A stretch of 9,713 nucleotides of DNA. Origin: Deltaproteobacteria bacterium. GTDB taxonomy: Bacteria; Desulfobacterota; Dissulfuribacteria; Dissulfuribacterales; S140-46. This document shows positions 1 to 6,717 of the stretch, piece after piece. Position numbers and translations under genes: made by a program. Below the pieces are notes generated by a model that saw only the letters and a program-made list of their open reading frames with translations, was not told the origin of the DNA and made no database searches. The stretch spans positions 1-9,713 of the forward strand of contig WFVQ01000217.1 in the NCBI GenBank assembly GCA_015491585.1. Direction: 5' to 3'. Within the stretch, counting starts at the first letter, position 1, and each line of letters begins with the position of its first letter.

Positions 1-1
1 C

Positions 2-1297
2 GCCAAGAGGGCGCACGGCGAACTGGGGCAGCGGCGCAAGTACACCGGCGAGCCGTACGAGGTCCATCCAGAGGCGGTAGCACGGCTGGTGGCATCGGTC
101 ACCGACGATCCGGAGGTGATAGCCGCTGCCTGGCTCCACGACGTAGTCGAGGACACGGGCGTCACCCTGAAGGAGATCGAACAGGAATTCGGTGCGAGGG
201 TGATGGAACTCGTTGCAGATCTCACCGACGTCAGTCGTCAGCCCGATGGCAACAGAGCGGTGAGAAAGGCCATCGACCTGGCCCATACGGCCAAGGCCGC
301 GCCAGAGGCCAAGACCGTCAAGCTGGCCGACTTGATAGACAACTGCCGCAGCATAGCGGCCCACGATCCAGGATTCGCCAAGGTCTATCTGGATGAAATG
401 GGTAGGATGCTTGACGTGCTCAAGGATGGAGACGAGACCTTGTACAAAATGGCGAGAAAGGAGCTGTCCAGGGGGCTGGACGCGGTGGCAGCTCACGAGC
501 GGCGCCGGGGACGGGAACCGGAAATGCTAGATTTGACGAAACGATCCCTTTACACCAGGATAAAGAGGCTCTTTTCCGAGGGTTTTACCGCTATAGACAT
601 AGCAGAGCCCCTGATCTCTGCAGATGCCAGCATCTCAGACGAGGAACTGCGTAACTTCATGGAAAGGCATGAGCTGGCAGTGGTGGGCCTATCAGAAGAA
701 GGGAGGGTGATAGGGTATGCTCGCCTCTCCAGGGAGATGGGCCGCCTGGAAAGATGCTCACCCGTGCCATCCGTCCAGATACTCACGGCTATGTCCTCCC
801 TGGCCGATGTGATCGGCGTACTTGCGCTGCACGACCATTGTTTTCTCTCCGCATTCGGGGGGATAGAAGGAGTTGTAAGCAGGAGCGACATACAGAAGCC
901 GCCGGTCAGGATGTGGCTATTCGGCATGGTGACCATTATCGAGATGTACATCACACGCCTCATAGAGACCACTTATCCCGACGGCGCATGGCACTCTATG
1001 GTGTCTGATGGCAGGCTGAAAAAGGCCCGGGAGCTGGCTGCCGAACGTGAGCGGCGGGGACAACGGGTTTCCCTCGTGGACTGTCTCCAGCTCTCGGACA
1101 AGGCGGGCATAGTCATGAGAGATCCGGCTATGCGCCGCGACTTTGGGGTCCAGTCCAGGCGGGAGGCGAGGCAGGTCATAAAGGACCTGGAATCGCTGCG
1201 CAACAACCTCGCCCACAGCCAGGACATAGTTTCTGCAGACTGGCCCGCTATCGTCAAGATGGCAAGCCGCATGGACAAGATACTAACCAGGCTATAG
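2..1297 (+). CDS. HD-domain (p)ppGpp-hydrolase-like protein with CBS-like and HEPN-like C-terminal regions (5' end outside window)
   Basis: The frame is open from base 2 to the TAG at 1295-1297, giving 431 visible residues, and the start lies left of the window. A GTG at 89 is not the start, because conserved HD-domain sequence precedes it. Visible residues 1-165 match the RelA/SpoT-type HD hydrolase: RKYTGEPY at 12-19, the metal His in VHP at 22, the HD pair at 46-47, the catalytic ED pair at 50-51, and KLADLIDN with Asp110 and Asn114. All these positions are intact. No alarmone synthetase or TGS domain follows. Residues about 195-305 look like a CBS pair, with the tell-tale [12 protein letters not shown] at about 286-297. 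The C-terminus is helical and carries RNNLAH at 400-405, which fits the Rx4-6H motif of HEPN domains. Alarmone hydrolysis is inferred from the HD family. HEPN RNase activity is only a possibility, since many HEPN domains are non-catalytic. The gene converges on glgP with no gap. Confidence 0.85.
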   Translation, partial: AKRAHGELGQRRKYTGEPYEVHPEAVARLVASVTDDPEVIAAAWLHDVVEDTGVTLKEIEQEFGARVMELVADLTDVSRQPDGNRAVRKAIDLAHTAKAAPEAKTVKLADLIDNCRSIAAHDPGFAKVYLDEMGRMLDVLKDGDETLYKMARKELSRGLDAVAAHERRRGREPEMLDLTKRSLYTRIKRLFSEGFTAIDIAEPLISADASISDEELRNFMERHELAVVGLSEEGRVIGYARLSREMGRLERCSPVPSVQILTAMSSLADVIGVLALHDHCFLSAFGGIEGVVSRSDIQKPPVRMWLFGMVTIIEMYITRLIETTYPDGAWHSMVSDGRLKKARELAAERERRGQRVSLVDCLQLSDKAGIVMRDPAMRRDFGVQSRREARQVIKDLESLRNNLAHSQDIVSADWPAIVKMASRMDKILTRL

Positions 1298-3835
1298 TCA
1301 CCGCCTTGTTCGCCTCATCACCACGCCTTCCTCAGGTACCCGTTCCCACTTCAACTTCACCGGCTCAGGACGCACGTTCCATATCTTATCGCAGTACTCC
1401 TTTATGGAGCGGTCAGACGAAAACTTACCCATCCTAGCCACATTCAAGATGGACATCTTGGCCCACCTCTCCTTGTCCTCGAAGGCTGCCGCTACATCCT
1501 CCTGACACCTTACGTACGACTCGTAGTCTGCCAATAGCAAATACTCGTCGTGGTAGAGGAGAGAATCGAATATAGGCCTAAACAGGTCGGTGTCACCATC
1601 GGAGATAAGGCCCGAAACGAGCAGATCCATCACCCCTCTAAGCTCATCGTTGGCCTTGTAATAGGCGGCTGGATCGTATCCCGAGGCCTTGAGCTCCAGC
1701 ACCTCCTCCACAGTGAGTCCGAACAGAAAGAAGTTCTCCTCACCCACCTCTTCCCTGATCTCGACATTGGCGCCGTCCAGAGTGCCTATGGTGAGGGCAC
1801 CGTTCATGGAAAACTTCATGTTTCCTGTGCCAGAGGCTTCCTTTCCGGCAAGGGAGATCTGCTCTGACAAATCGGCCATAGGATAGACCATGTGACCTGT
1901 CTTCACATTGTAGTTAGGCAGAAAGAAGACCCTCAGCCGTCCAGCGACGTCGGGATCGCTATTCACAACCTTGGCCACCGAGTTTATCAGCTTGATTATG
2001 AGCTTAGCCATGAAGTAACCTGGCGCCGCCTTGCCACCGAATACGAACGTCCTGGGTGTCACATGGATGGATGGATCGGCCTTTATGCGGTTATACAGTG
2101 TAAGTATATGGAGTACGTTCAGGTGCTGCCTCTTGTACTCGTGTATGCGCTTGACCTGCACGTCGAACATGGAGGCAGGATCGACACTGATGCCCTTGGA
2201 GGCGGCCAATGCGGCCACGTCTTCCTTGTTCTTCTCCTGTACCTCCATCCACTTCTCCCGAAAGGCCGGATCTTCGGCGAACGTCTCAAGACCGCGCAGC
2301 CGCTCCAGGTCTGTCACCCATCCCTCCCCTATGGCCTCGGTTATTAGGGCGGACTGACGGGGATTGGCTACCGCGATCCACCTCCTGGGCGTGACTCCGT
2401 TGGTCACGTTTACTAACTTTCCAGGCCACATCTCTTCGAAGTCGCGGAGGGTATGTGAACGTAAAAGGGAGGTGTGGAGGGCTGCCACGCCGTTTATGGC
2501 ATGCCCTCCAACGCAGGCCAGATTGGCCATCCGCACATACCTTTCGCCCTCTTCGTCGATTATGGACATGCGGCGCAACCGGTCATGTTCACCGGGAAAC
2601 TTGAGCTCCACCTCTTCCAGGAACCGGCGGTTTATCTCGTATATTATCTCCAGATGTCTGGGCAAAAGGGAACCGAAGATCCCTATAGGCCACTTTTCCA
2701 TAGCCTCCGGCAGAAGTGTGTGGTTGGTATAAGAGAAGGTCCTGGTGGTTATCTCCCACGCCTGTTCCCATCCGAAGCCGTGCTCATCCATGAGAAGCCT
2801 CATGAGTTCCGGCACTGCAACCGCTGGATGGGTGTCGTTGAGTTGAACCGCGAAGGAGTCGGGGAAATTGGTCAAGTCGTCGTACTTCCTGAGATGGATC
2901 GAGATCATATTCTGGAGTGAGGCGGATACGAAGAAATACTGCTGTTCCAGTCGAAGACGTTTGCCAGCTTCTTGGTCATCATTGGGATATAACACTTTGG
3001 AGATGTTCTCAGCCTTGATCTTCTCTTCTATAGCGCCATAAAAATCGCCCACATTGAACTCTTCGAAGTCGAAGGATTCCACGGCCTCTGCACTCCAAAG
3101 ACGCAACAGGTTGACGTTGTTGACCCTATAACCAGGAATAGGGGTATCATATGCAACGGCATTAACCATCCTGGCTGGTTTCCATATGACACGAAACCGC
3201 CCATCTTCATCTGTATAGCTCTCGGTATAACCGCCGAAACCGATACTATAGCAAATCTCAGGTTTCTTTATTTCCCAGGGATTACCATAATGAAGCCACT
3301 GGTCACTCAACTCCTTTTGCCAACCATCCTCTATCACCTGGTGGAACATACCGTGCTCGTAACGTATCCCATACCCAATGGCTGGTATCTGCAAAGTGGC
3401 TAAAGAATCAAGATAACAGGCAGCCAAACGGCCTAGGCCGCCGTTACCAAGACCTGGCTCTGGCTCATGGGCTACAATCTCAGCGATATCCAGCCCCGTC
3501 TCTTTAAGGGCCTGTGCCACATCGTCATAAAGGCCCAAGTTGAGGAGATTATTCTCCAAATACGGTCCCATCAAAAATTCTGCTGAAAGATAACTCACTA
3601 TACGAAATTTTCTTTCGATCAGATGTTCTACCGAGTTTACAAACAAGTGCTGCATACGGTCCCTAATGGTGTAGGCTACGGCCATATACAAGTCGTTTTT
3701 CGTAGCTGTTTCGACAGGCTTGCCCTGCTGATAAAACAGATTGTATGCAAATGCCCGCTTCAACTCATTGATAATCTCTTTGTGACTACATTGACCTTTG
3801 GGAGTGCATTTTTTCCCTCTTCTTGATTTCGCCAT
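1298..3835 (-). CDS. glgP: Glycogen/starch (alpha-glucan) phosphorylase, GT35 family
   Basis: Predicted to release glucose-1-phosphate from the non-reducing ends of glycogen using phosphate and pyridoxal phosphate, in the cytoplasm. The protein is 845 residues from the chosen start, normal for the family. Visible landmarks are YLSAEFLMG near residue 82, the GLGNGGLGRLAACYLDS block near 128, NDTHPA near 333, the phosphate/PLP-pocket motif KRIHEYKRQ near 562-570, and EASGTGNMK with the PLP-binding lysine at 674, followed by NGALTIGTLDGANVEI. The ATG at 3835 is preferred because GGAG lies six bases upstream. An in-frame ATG four codons earlier (3847) has no Shine-Dalgarno and overlaps that GGAG. 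It is the last gene of the minus-strand cluster, 147 bases after pyk, and may have its own promoter. The segment just before the PLP lysine departs from the usual consensus (see findings), and the 5' half is visibly more AT-rich than the 3' half. Family assignment is secure; the in vivo glucan is inferred. Confidence 0.96.
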   Translation of the reverse strand: MAKSRRGKKCTPKGQCSHKEIINELKRAFAYNLFYQQGKPVETATKNDLYMAVAYTIRDRMQHLFVNSVEHLIERKFRIVSYLSAEFLMGPYLENNLLNLGLYDDVAQALKETGLDIAEIVAHEPEPGLGNGGLGRLAACYLDSLATLQIPAIGYGIRYEHGMFHQVIEDGWQKELSDQWLHYGNPWEIKKPEICYSIGFGGYTESYTDEDGRFRVIWKPARMVNAVAYDTPIPGYRVNNVNLLRLWSAEAVESFDFEEFNVGDFYGAIEEKIKAENISKVLYPNDDQEAGKRLRLEQQYFFVSASLQNMISIHLRKYDDLTNFPDSFAVQLNDTHPAVAVPELMRLLMDEHGFGWEQAWEITTRTFSYTNHTLLPEAMEKWPIGIFGSLLPRHLEIIYEINRRFLEEVELKFPGEHDRLRRMSIIDEEGERYVRMANLACVGGHAINGVAALHTSLLRSHTLRDFEEMWPGKLVNVTNGVTPRRWIAVANPRQSALITEAIGEGWVTDLERLRGLETFAEDPAFREKWMEVQEKNKEDVAALAASKGISVDPASMFDVQVKRIHEYKRQHLNVLHILTLYNRIKADPSIHVTPRTFVFGGKAAPGYFMAKLIIKLINSVAKVVNSDPDVAGRLRVFFLPNYNVKTGHMVYPMADLSEQISLAGKEASGTGNMKFSMNGALTIGTLDGANVEIREEVGEENFFLFGLTVEEVLELKASGYDPAAYYKANDELRGVMDLLVSGLISDGDTDLFRPIFDSLLYHDEYLLLADYESYVRCQEDVAAAFEDKERWAKMSILNVARMGKFSSDRSIKEYCDKIWNVRPEPVKLKWERVPEEGVVMRRTRR

Positions 3836-3841
3836 TACTAT

Positions 3842-3845
3842 CTCC
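3842..3845 (-). promoter_or_regulatory. Ribosome binding site that decides the glgP start
   Basis: On the minus strand GGAG is followed by six bases (ATAGTA) and then ATG at 3835. The alternative ATG at 3847-3845 shares a base with this GGAG and has only AT-rich sequence upstream, so initiation at 3835 is favoured. Confidence 0.7.
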
Positions 3846-3891
3846 ATGTTGAATGAAAATTAAAAGAAACGGTTCACAATACACAGTTGGC

Positions 3892-3897
3892 ATTATC
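3892..3897 (-). promoter_or_regulatory. Weak candidate -10 element upstream of glgP
   Basis: The minus strand reads GATAAT, which matches five of six positions of the sigma-70 -10 consensus, 56 bases before the glgP ATG. No good -35 box lies 16-18 bases upstream (the hexamers there read about GTAAGA), and there is no extended -10 TG in the right register. An internal promoter in the 147-base pyk-glgP spacer is plausible but unproven. Confidence 0.18.
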
Positions 3898-3928
3898 AGC
3901 CCATTAAAACGTAATCTTACTTTTCCAA

Positions 3929-3952
3929 TCAGTTCTTGCATCTGCAAAGCAT
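3929..3952 (-). CDS. Possible 7-codon leader ORF in the pyk-glgP spacer
   Basis: The minus strand has a strong Shine-Dalgarno, GGAGGAG at 3961-3955, directly followed by CT and ATG at 3952. The reading frame encodes MLCRCKN and ends at TGA (3931-3929). It starts 30 bases after the pyk stop. The Shine-Dalgarno is the longest purine match in the window, yet no long gene follows it, which is why the mini-ORF is listed. Two of seven codons are cysteine. A short stem, TTGC paired with GCAA around AGAT, lies within it. It could be a translated leader, a remnant of a lost gene start, or chance. Confidence 0.2.
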   Translation of the reverse strand: MLCRCKN

Positions 3953-3982
3953 AGCTCCTCCAGGGAATCAGAAATTTGACAT

Positions 3983-5422
3983 CTAATCATTAAATGGAAT
4001 CATCTCTATCCGGTGATTGGCATTTGGATGCGCCTTAGACGGCCCTTCAATAAGAAGCAGATGACGCCCACCTGAAATGCCAAGCTCGCGGACCAATTGC
4101 TTAACCATGTCATTCCAGCCGCTGGGCTTTTGCTTGATATGAAGCGGCAACACACCATACGAGAATGAAAGCCCTCGTAAAGTTACCTTGGATTGACTCA
4201 TGGCAACTATCCATTGTGGCATTCTGAATCTGGCGATACGCCGTGCCGTGGCTCCGCTGTCTGTAGGACAGATTATTGCGGGGGAGTCAAAACTCATGGC
4301 CAATATATTCATTGCTCTTGCAACAGCTTCTTCTGCGGTCCACTGCGCACCTTCATTATTGCCATCGGCAGAATTGCAACCATTCGAGCGCAATGCCGCC
4401 ATATCAATCATAGACTCAGTGGCAATGGCTATTCGAATCAGAGTTTTCAACGCCTCCACAGGATACTTCCCCATCGCGGACTCCTCTGAGAGCATGACTG
4501 CATCCGTACCATCTATGATCGCATTTGCCACATCCGTAGCCTCGGCCCTAGTTGGCCTTATGTTCCTGGTCATGGACTCCAGCATTTGGGTAGCGGTTAT
4601 GACCGGACGTCCTCGACGTCTTGCCAGGGCAGCAATACGCTTCTGGATAACAGCTATCTCTTCTATGGGGATCTCCACGCCAAGGTCGCCCCTGGCGATC
4701 ATTATGCCATCAGCTGCTTCTATAACCTCATCAAGCCTGTCCAGAACATCGGCACGCTCTATCTTCGCTATGACAAAGGGCCTCCCCCCACACTCTTCCG
4801 CCGCTTTCCTGACCGCCATAACATCTTCGGCAGACCCCACAAAAGACTGGCTCACTGCATCCACGCCGTTGGCCAGAGCAAATTCAAGACATTCTCGATC
4901 TCTCGCTGTAAAAGCTGAGGCTCCCAGATCGATATATGGGGCATTAAGTCCTTTCCGCGATCTCAAAACCCCACCAACAACGATTTTACATTCTATTTCG
5001 CTATCACGGATTTGCTCGACTTCAAGCTCTATCATCCCGTCGTTTAAGAAAAGGCGGTGCCCAGGACGCACAGCCTCAAACAACTCCGGAATAGGACAGT
5101 AAACAGTGGTTTCATCGCCCTCAATCTTGAGGGCCGTGAGCAGAAAACGGCCTCCCTGCAATAGCTGCACCGGCTCTCTGGCAAAGGTTCCTATCCGCAT
5201 TTTAGGCCCAGGCAGATCAGCCATTATGGTGATAGGATGGCCTATTTTAGCTGCAACGCTTCTGAGCCTCTTTATCAAAGTCCCGTGGTAGCTAAAATCC
5301 CCATGGGAAAAGTTAAGCCTGGCCACATCCATCCCTGCACGCATCATTGCTTCCATAACCTCAGCTTCCTCTGTAGAAGGACCGATGGTGCAGACCGTCT
5401 TGGTTTTTTGCCTCCTTACCAT
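3983..5422 (-). CDS. pyk: Pyruvate kinase
   Basis: Predicted to transfer phosphate from PEP to ADP, giving pyruvate and ATP, the last step of glycolysis and of the lower Entner-Doudoroff branch. The protein is 479 residues, a normal length with the regulatory C-terminal domain. Visible motifs are CTIGPST at 11-17, RLNFSHG at 35-41 (Arg35, Asn37, Ser39), DLPGPKMRIG at 69-78, a B domain at about 78-158, the signature IAKIERAD at 218-225 with catalytic Lys220 and Glu222, MIARGDLGVEIP at 241-252, ITATQMLESM at 275-284, and a PK_C domain from about 365 containing SGATAR. Lys74 sits where potassium-dependent enzymes have Glu, which places it with the Lys-type, potassium-independent group. The ATG at 5422 overlaps the acetate kinase stop in ATGGTAA. 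GGAG lies five bases upstream, inside the final ackA codons, so translational coupling is likely. The stretch after KGLNAP is more divergent than usual, but no catalytic residue is missing. Confidence 0.94.
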   Translation of the reverse strand: MVRRQKTKTVCTIGPSTEEAEVMEAMMRAGMDVARLNFSHGDFSYHGTLIKRLRSVAAKIGHPITIMADLPGPKMRIGTFAREPVQLLQGGRFLLTALKIEGDETTVYCPIPELFEAVRPGHRLFLNDGMIELEVEQIRDSEIECKIVVGGVLRSRKGLNAPYIDLGASAFTARDRECLEFALANGVDAVSQSFVGSAEDVMAVRKAAEECGGRPFVIAKIERADVLDRLDEVIEAADGIMIARGDLGVEIPIEEIAVIQKRIAALARRRGRPVITATQMLESMTRNIRPTRAEATDVANAIIDGTDAVMLSEESAMGKYPVEALKTLIRIAIATESMIDMAALRSNGCNSADGNNEGAQWTAEEAVARAMNILAMSFDSPAIICPTDSGATARRIARFRMPQWIVAMSQSKVTLRGLSFSYGVLPLHIKQKPSGWNDMVKQLVRELGISGGRHLLLIEGPSKAHPNANHRIEMIPFND

Positions 5423-6621
5423 TTTGACTCCAAAAACTTCGACGCCTGTATTGCTATCCCGTACTCCTCGTCTGTCGGTATCACTAAGACTTGTACCCTT
5501 CTATTCGCCCCGCTTATTACACCCTGCCCCTTGAGGGATCTATTGGCCTCTTTATCTATCGCTATGCCAAATGTCTCCAATCCATCGCAGCACCGTTCTC
5601 GAACCTCTGGCGAGTTTTCCCCTATACCGCCAGTGAAAACCAAACAATCTAGCTCACCAAGCACTGCCATATAGGCTCCAATGTACTTTTTGACTCGATA
5701 ACAAAAAGCCTCTAAGGCCGTGGAGGCATCATTATTGCCCCTCTGTATCATTGAAAGTATCTCCCGCACATCACTCTCTCCGCATAATCCCTTCAGGCCA
5801 CTATCTCTATTGAGCAACTCCTCGATACTTTCGAAAGACATTCCAAGCTCGCGGTTGAGAAAAAATATCACTGAGGGATCAAGATCTCCGCATCTTGTCC
5901 CCATTATTAAACCCTCCAATGGGGTGAAACCCATAGAAGTATCTACACACTGCCCCCGGTCGATTGCAGCAGCACTGGCACCATTGCCAAGATGGAGCGT
6001 TATCATCTTAAATCTGTCAACAGACCCGCCCAGGTGCGCGGCAGCCTGGCTGGCGACATAGGAGTGAGATGTCCCGTGAAAGCCGTAACGCCTTATGCCA
6101 GCTTCACGGTATAACCATAGAGGAAGGCCATACAGAAATGAATATGGCGGAAGGCCATGATAGAATGCTGTGTCAAAGACTGCCACCTGGAGGGCATCAG
6201 GCATTAAGGACATAGCGAGTTCAATGCCCTTGAGATTTGCGGGGTTGTGTAGAGGGGCCAAGGGGATAAGCTCCCTGAGAGCTTCGATCACCTCACCATT
6301 CACCACAACAGGCTCCAGGAACCTCTCCCCTCCGTGGACCACCCTATGTCCCACTGCCTTTACAACACCGTCTGGCAGCAGACGGATTATCCTATCCAAC
6401 GAGGCGGCAACCGCCTGTATGGCTGCCTCATGATCCTCGAATTGGGAGCATGTATCCTCCTCTACCCATGTGCCCTTTTGAAGCCACTTGATGTGGAACC
6501 GTCCCTGATCCCTTATGGCAATTTCTTCAACTGCGCCAGACGCGAGCAAAGCAAGAGAGGGCAAAGAGAAAAGTTTGAACTTTAAAGATGAAGATCCAGA
6601 ATTTAATACGAGTATGGACAC
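5416..6621 (-). CDS. ackA: Acetate kinase
   Basis: Predicted to interconvert acetyl phosphate plus ADP with acetate plus ATP, the final step of the Pta-AckA overflow and fermentation pathway. The protein is 401 residues, the usual length, from a GTG at 6621. That start gives the conserved N-terminus MSILVLNSGSSSLKF and has AAGGA seven bases upstream. By alignment from memory with the Methanosarcina enzyme, the catalytic and binding residues are Asn7, Arg93 (in GHRVVHGG), Asp150 (in VFDTAF), His182 (in GFHGTSH), Arg243 (in GTRCGDLDP) and Glu386 (in PTDEEYG). All are present. The phosphate loop LHLGNGAS at 209-216 and the adenine-site motif FTGGIGENS at 329-337 are intact. The gene follows pta after a 96-base structured spacer and overlaps pyk by 7 bases, so two ATP-forming enzymes are physically linked. 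Confidence 0.97.
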   Translation of the reverse strand: MSILVLNSGSSSLKFKLFSLPSLALLASGAVEEIAIRDQGRFHIKWLQKGTWVEEDTCSQFEDHEAAIQAVAASLDRIIRLLPDGVVKAVGHRVVHGGERFLEPVVVNGEVIEALRELIPLAPLHNPANLKGIELAMSLMPDALQVAVFDTAFYHGLPPYSFLYGLPLWLYREAGIRRYGFHGTSHSYVASQAAAHLGGSVDRFKMITLHLGNGASAAAIDRGQCVDTSMGFTPLEGLIMGTRCGDLDPSVIFFLNRELGMSFESIEELLNRDSGLKGLCGESDVREILSMIQRGNNDASTALEAFCYRVKKYIGAYMAVLGELDCLVFTGGIGENSPEVRERCCDGLETFGIAIDKEANRSLKGQGVISGANRRVQVLVIPTDEEYGIAIQASKFLESKW

Positions 6622-6628
6622 CCTCTTT

Positions 6629-6633
6629 TCCTT
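6629..6633 (-). promoter_or_regulatory. Ribosome binding site supporting the GTG start of ackA
   Basis: The minus strand reads AAGGA followed by seven bases and then GTG at 6621. No ATG nearby would keep the conserved acetate kinase N-terminus, so this site settles the start. Confidence 0.65.
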
Positions 6634-6648
6634 CCATGTCTTAACTTG

Positions 6649-6692
6649 GAGATAGAAGATTTGAATAGAATATTCAATACTCCAACTATCTC
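6649..6692 (-). repeat. Nested inverted repeat in the pta-ackA spacer
   Basis: Two perfect inverted repeats are nested. On the plus strand, GAGATAG at 6649-6655 pairs with CTATCTC at 6686-6692. Inside them, TTGAATA at 6661-6667 pairs with TATTCAA at 6671-6677 around a 3-base loop. The internal loop is 5 bases on one side and 8 on the other. The stems are AT-rich and no T-tract follows on the minus strand, so this is not a classical intrinsic terminator. It could be an mRNA processing or stability hairpin, or an operator palindrome controlling ackA-pyk-glgP. Confidence 0.55.
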
Positions 6693-6717
6693 AGAATTAG
6701 GCTGAAACCACAGGTAT

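Noticed and set aside
89..91. GTG at 89 as the start of the HD-domain gene
   Set aside because: In-frame sequence upstream of it (RKYTGEPY and VHP) holds essential, conserved parts of the HD hydrolase domain, so the true start is left of the window.
3845..3847. ATG at 3847 as the glgP start
   Set aside because: It has no Shine-Dalgarno and overlaps the GGAG that serves the ATG four codons downstream.
3786..3941. A 51-codon minus-strand frame starting MQELIGKVRL, in the pyk-glgP spacer and overlapping the glgP start
   Set aside because: The only Shine-Dalgarno is about 14 bases or more away and fits the upstream 7-codon ORF better. It overlaps the first 50 bases of glgP in another frame and shows no family resemblance.
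3955..3982. Intrinsic terminator after pyruvate kinase
   Set aside because: I found no GC-rich stem followed by a T-run on the minus strand. The only nearby stem is the 4-bp TTGC/GCAA pair around 3936-3947.
4200..5102. A 300-codon open frame on the plus strand, antisense to pyruvate kinase
   Set aside because: It lies entirely inside a well-supported pyk gene, and its translation is Ser/Ala/Arg/Ile-rich low-information sequence with no recognisable motif, as expected from the reverse of a biased coding frame.
6622..6717. Sigma-70 promoter in the pta-ackA spacer
   Set aside because: The best pair (TTGAAT, 17 bases, TATCTC) matches the consensus poorly and coincides with the inverted repeat. 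I could not support it as a promoter.
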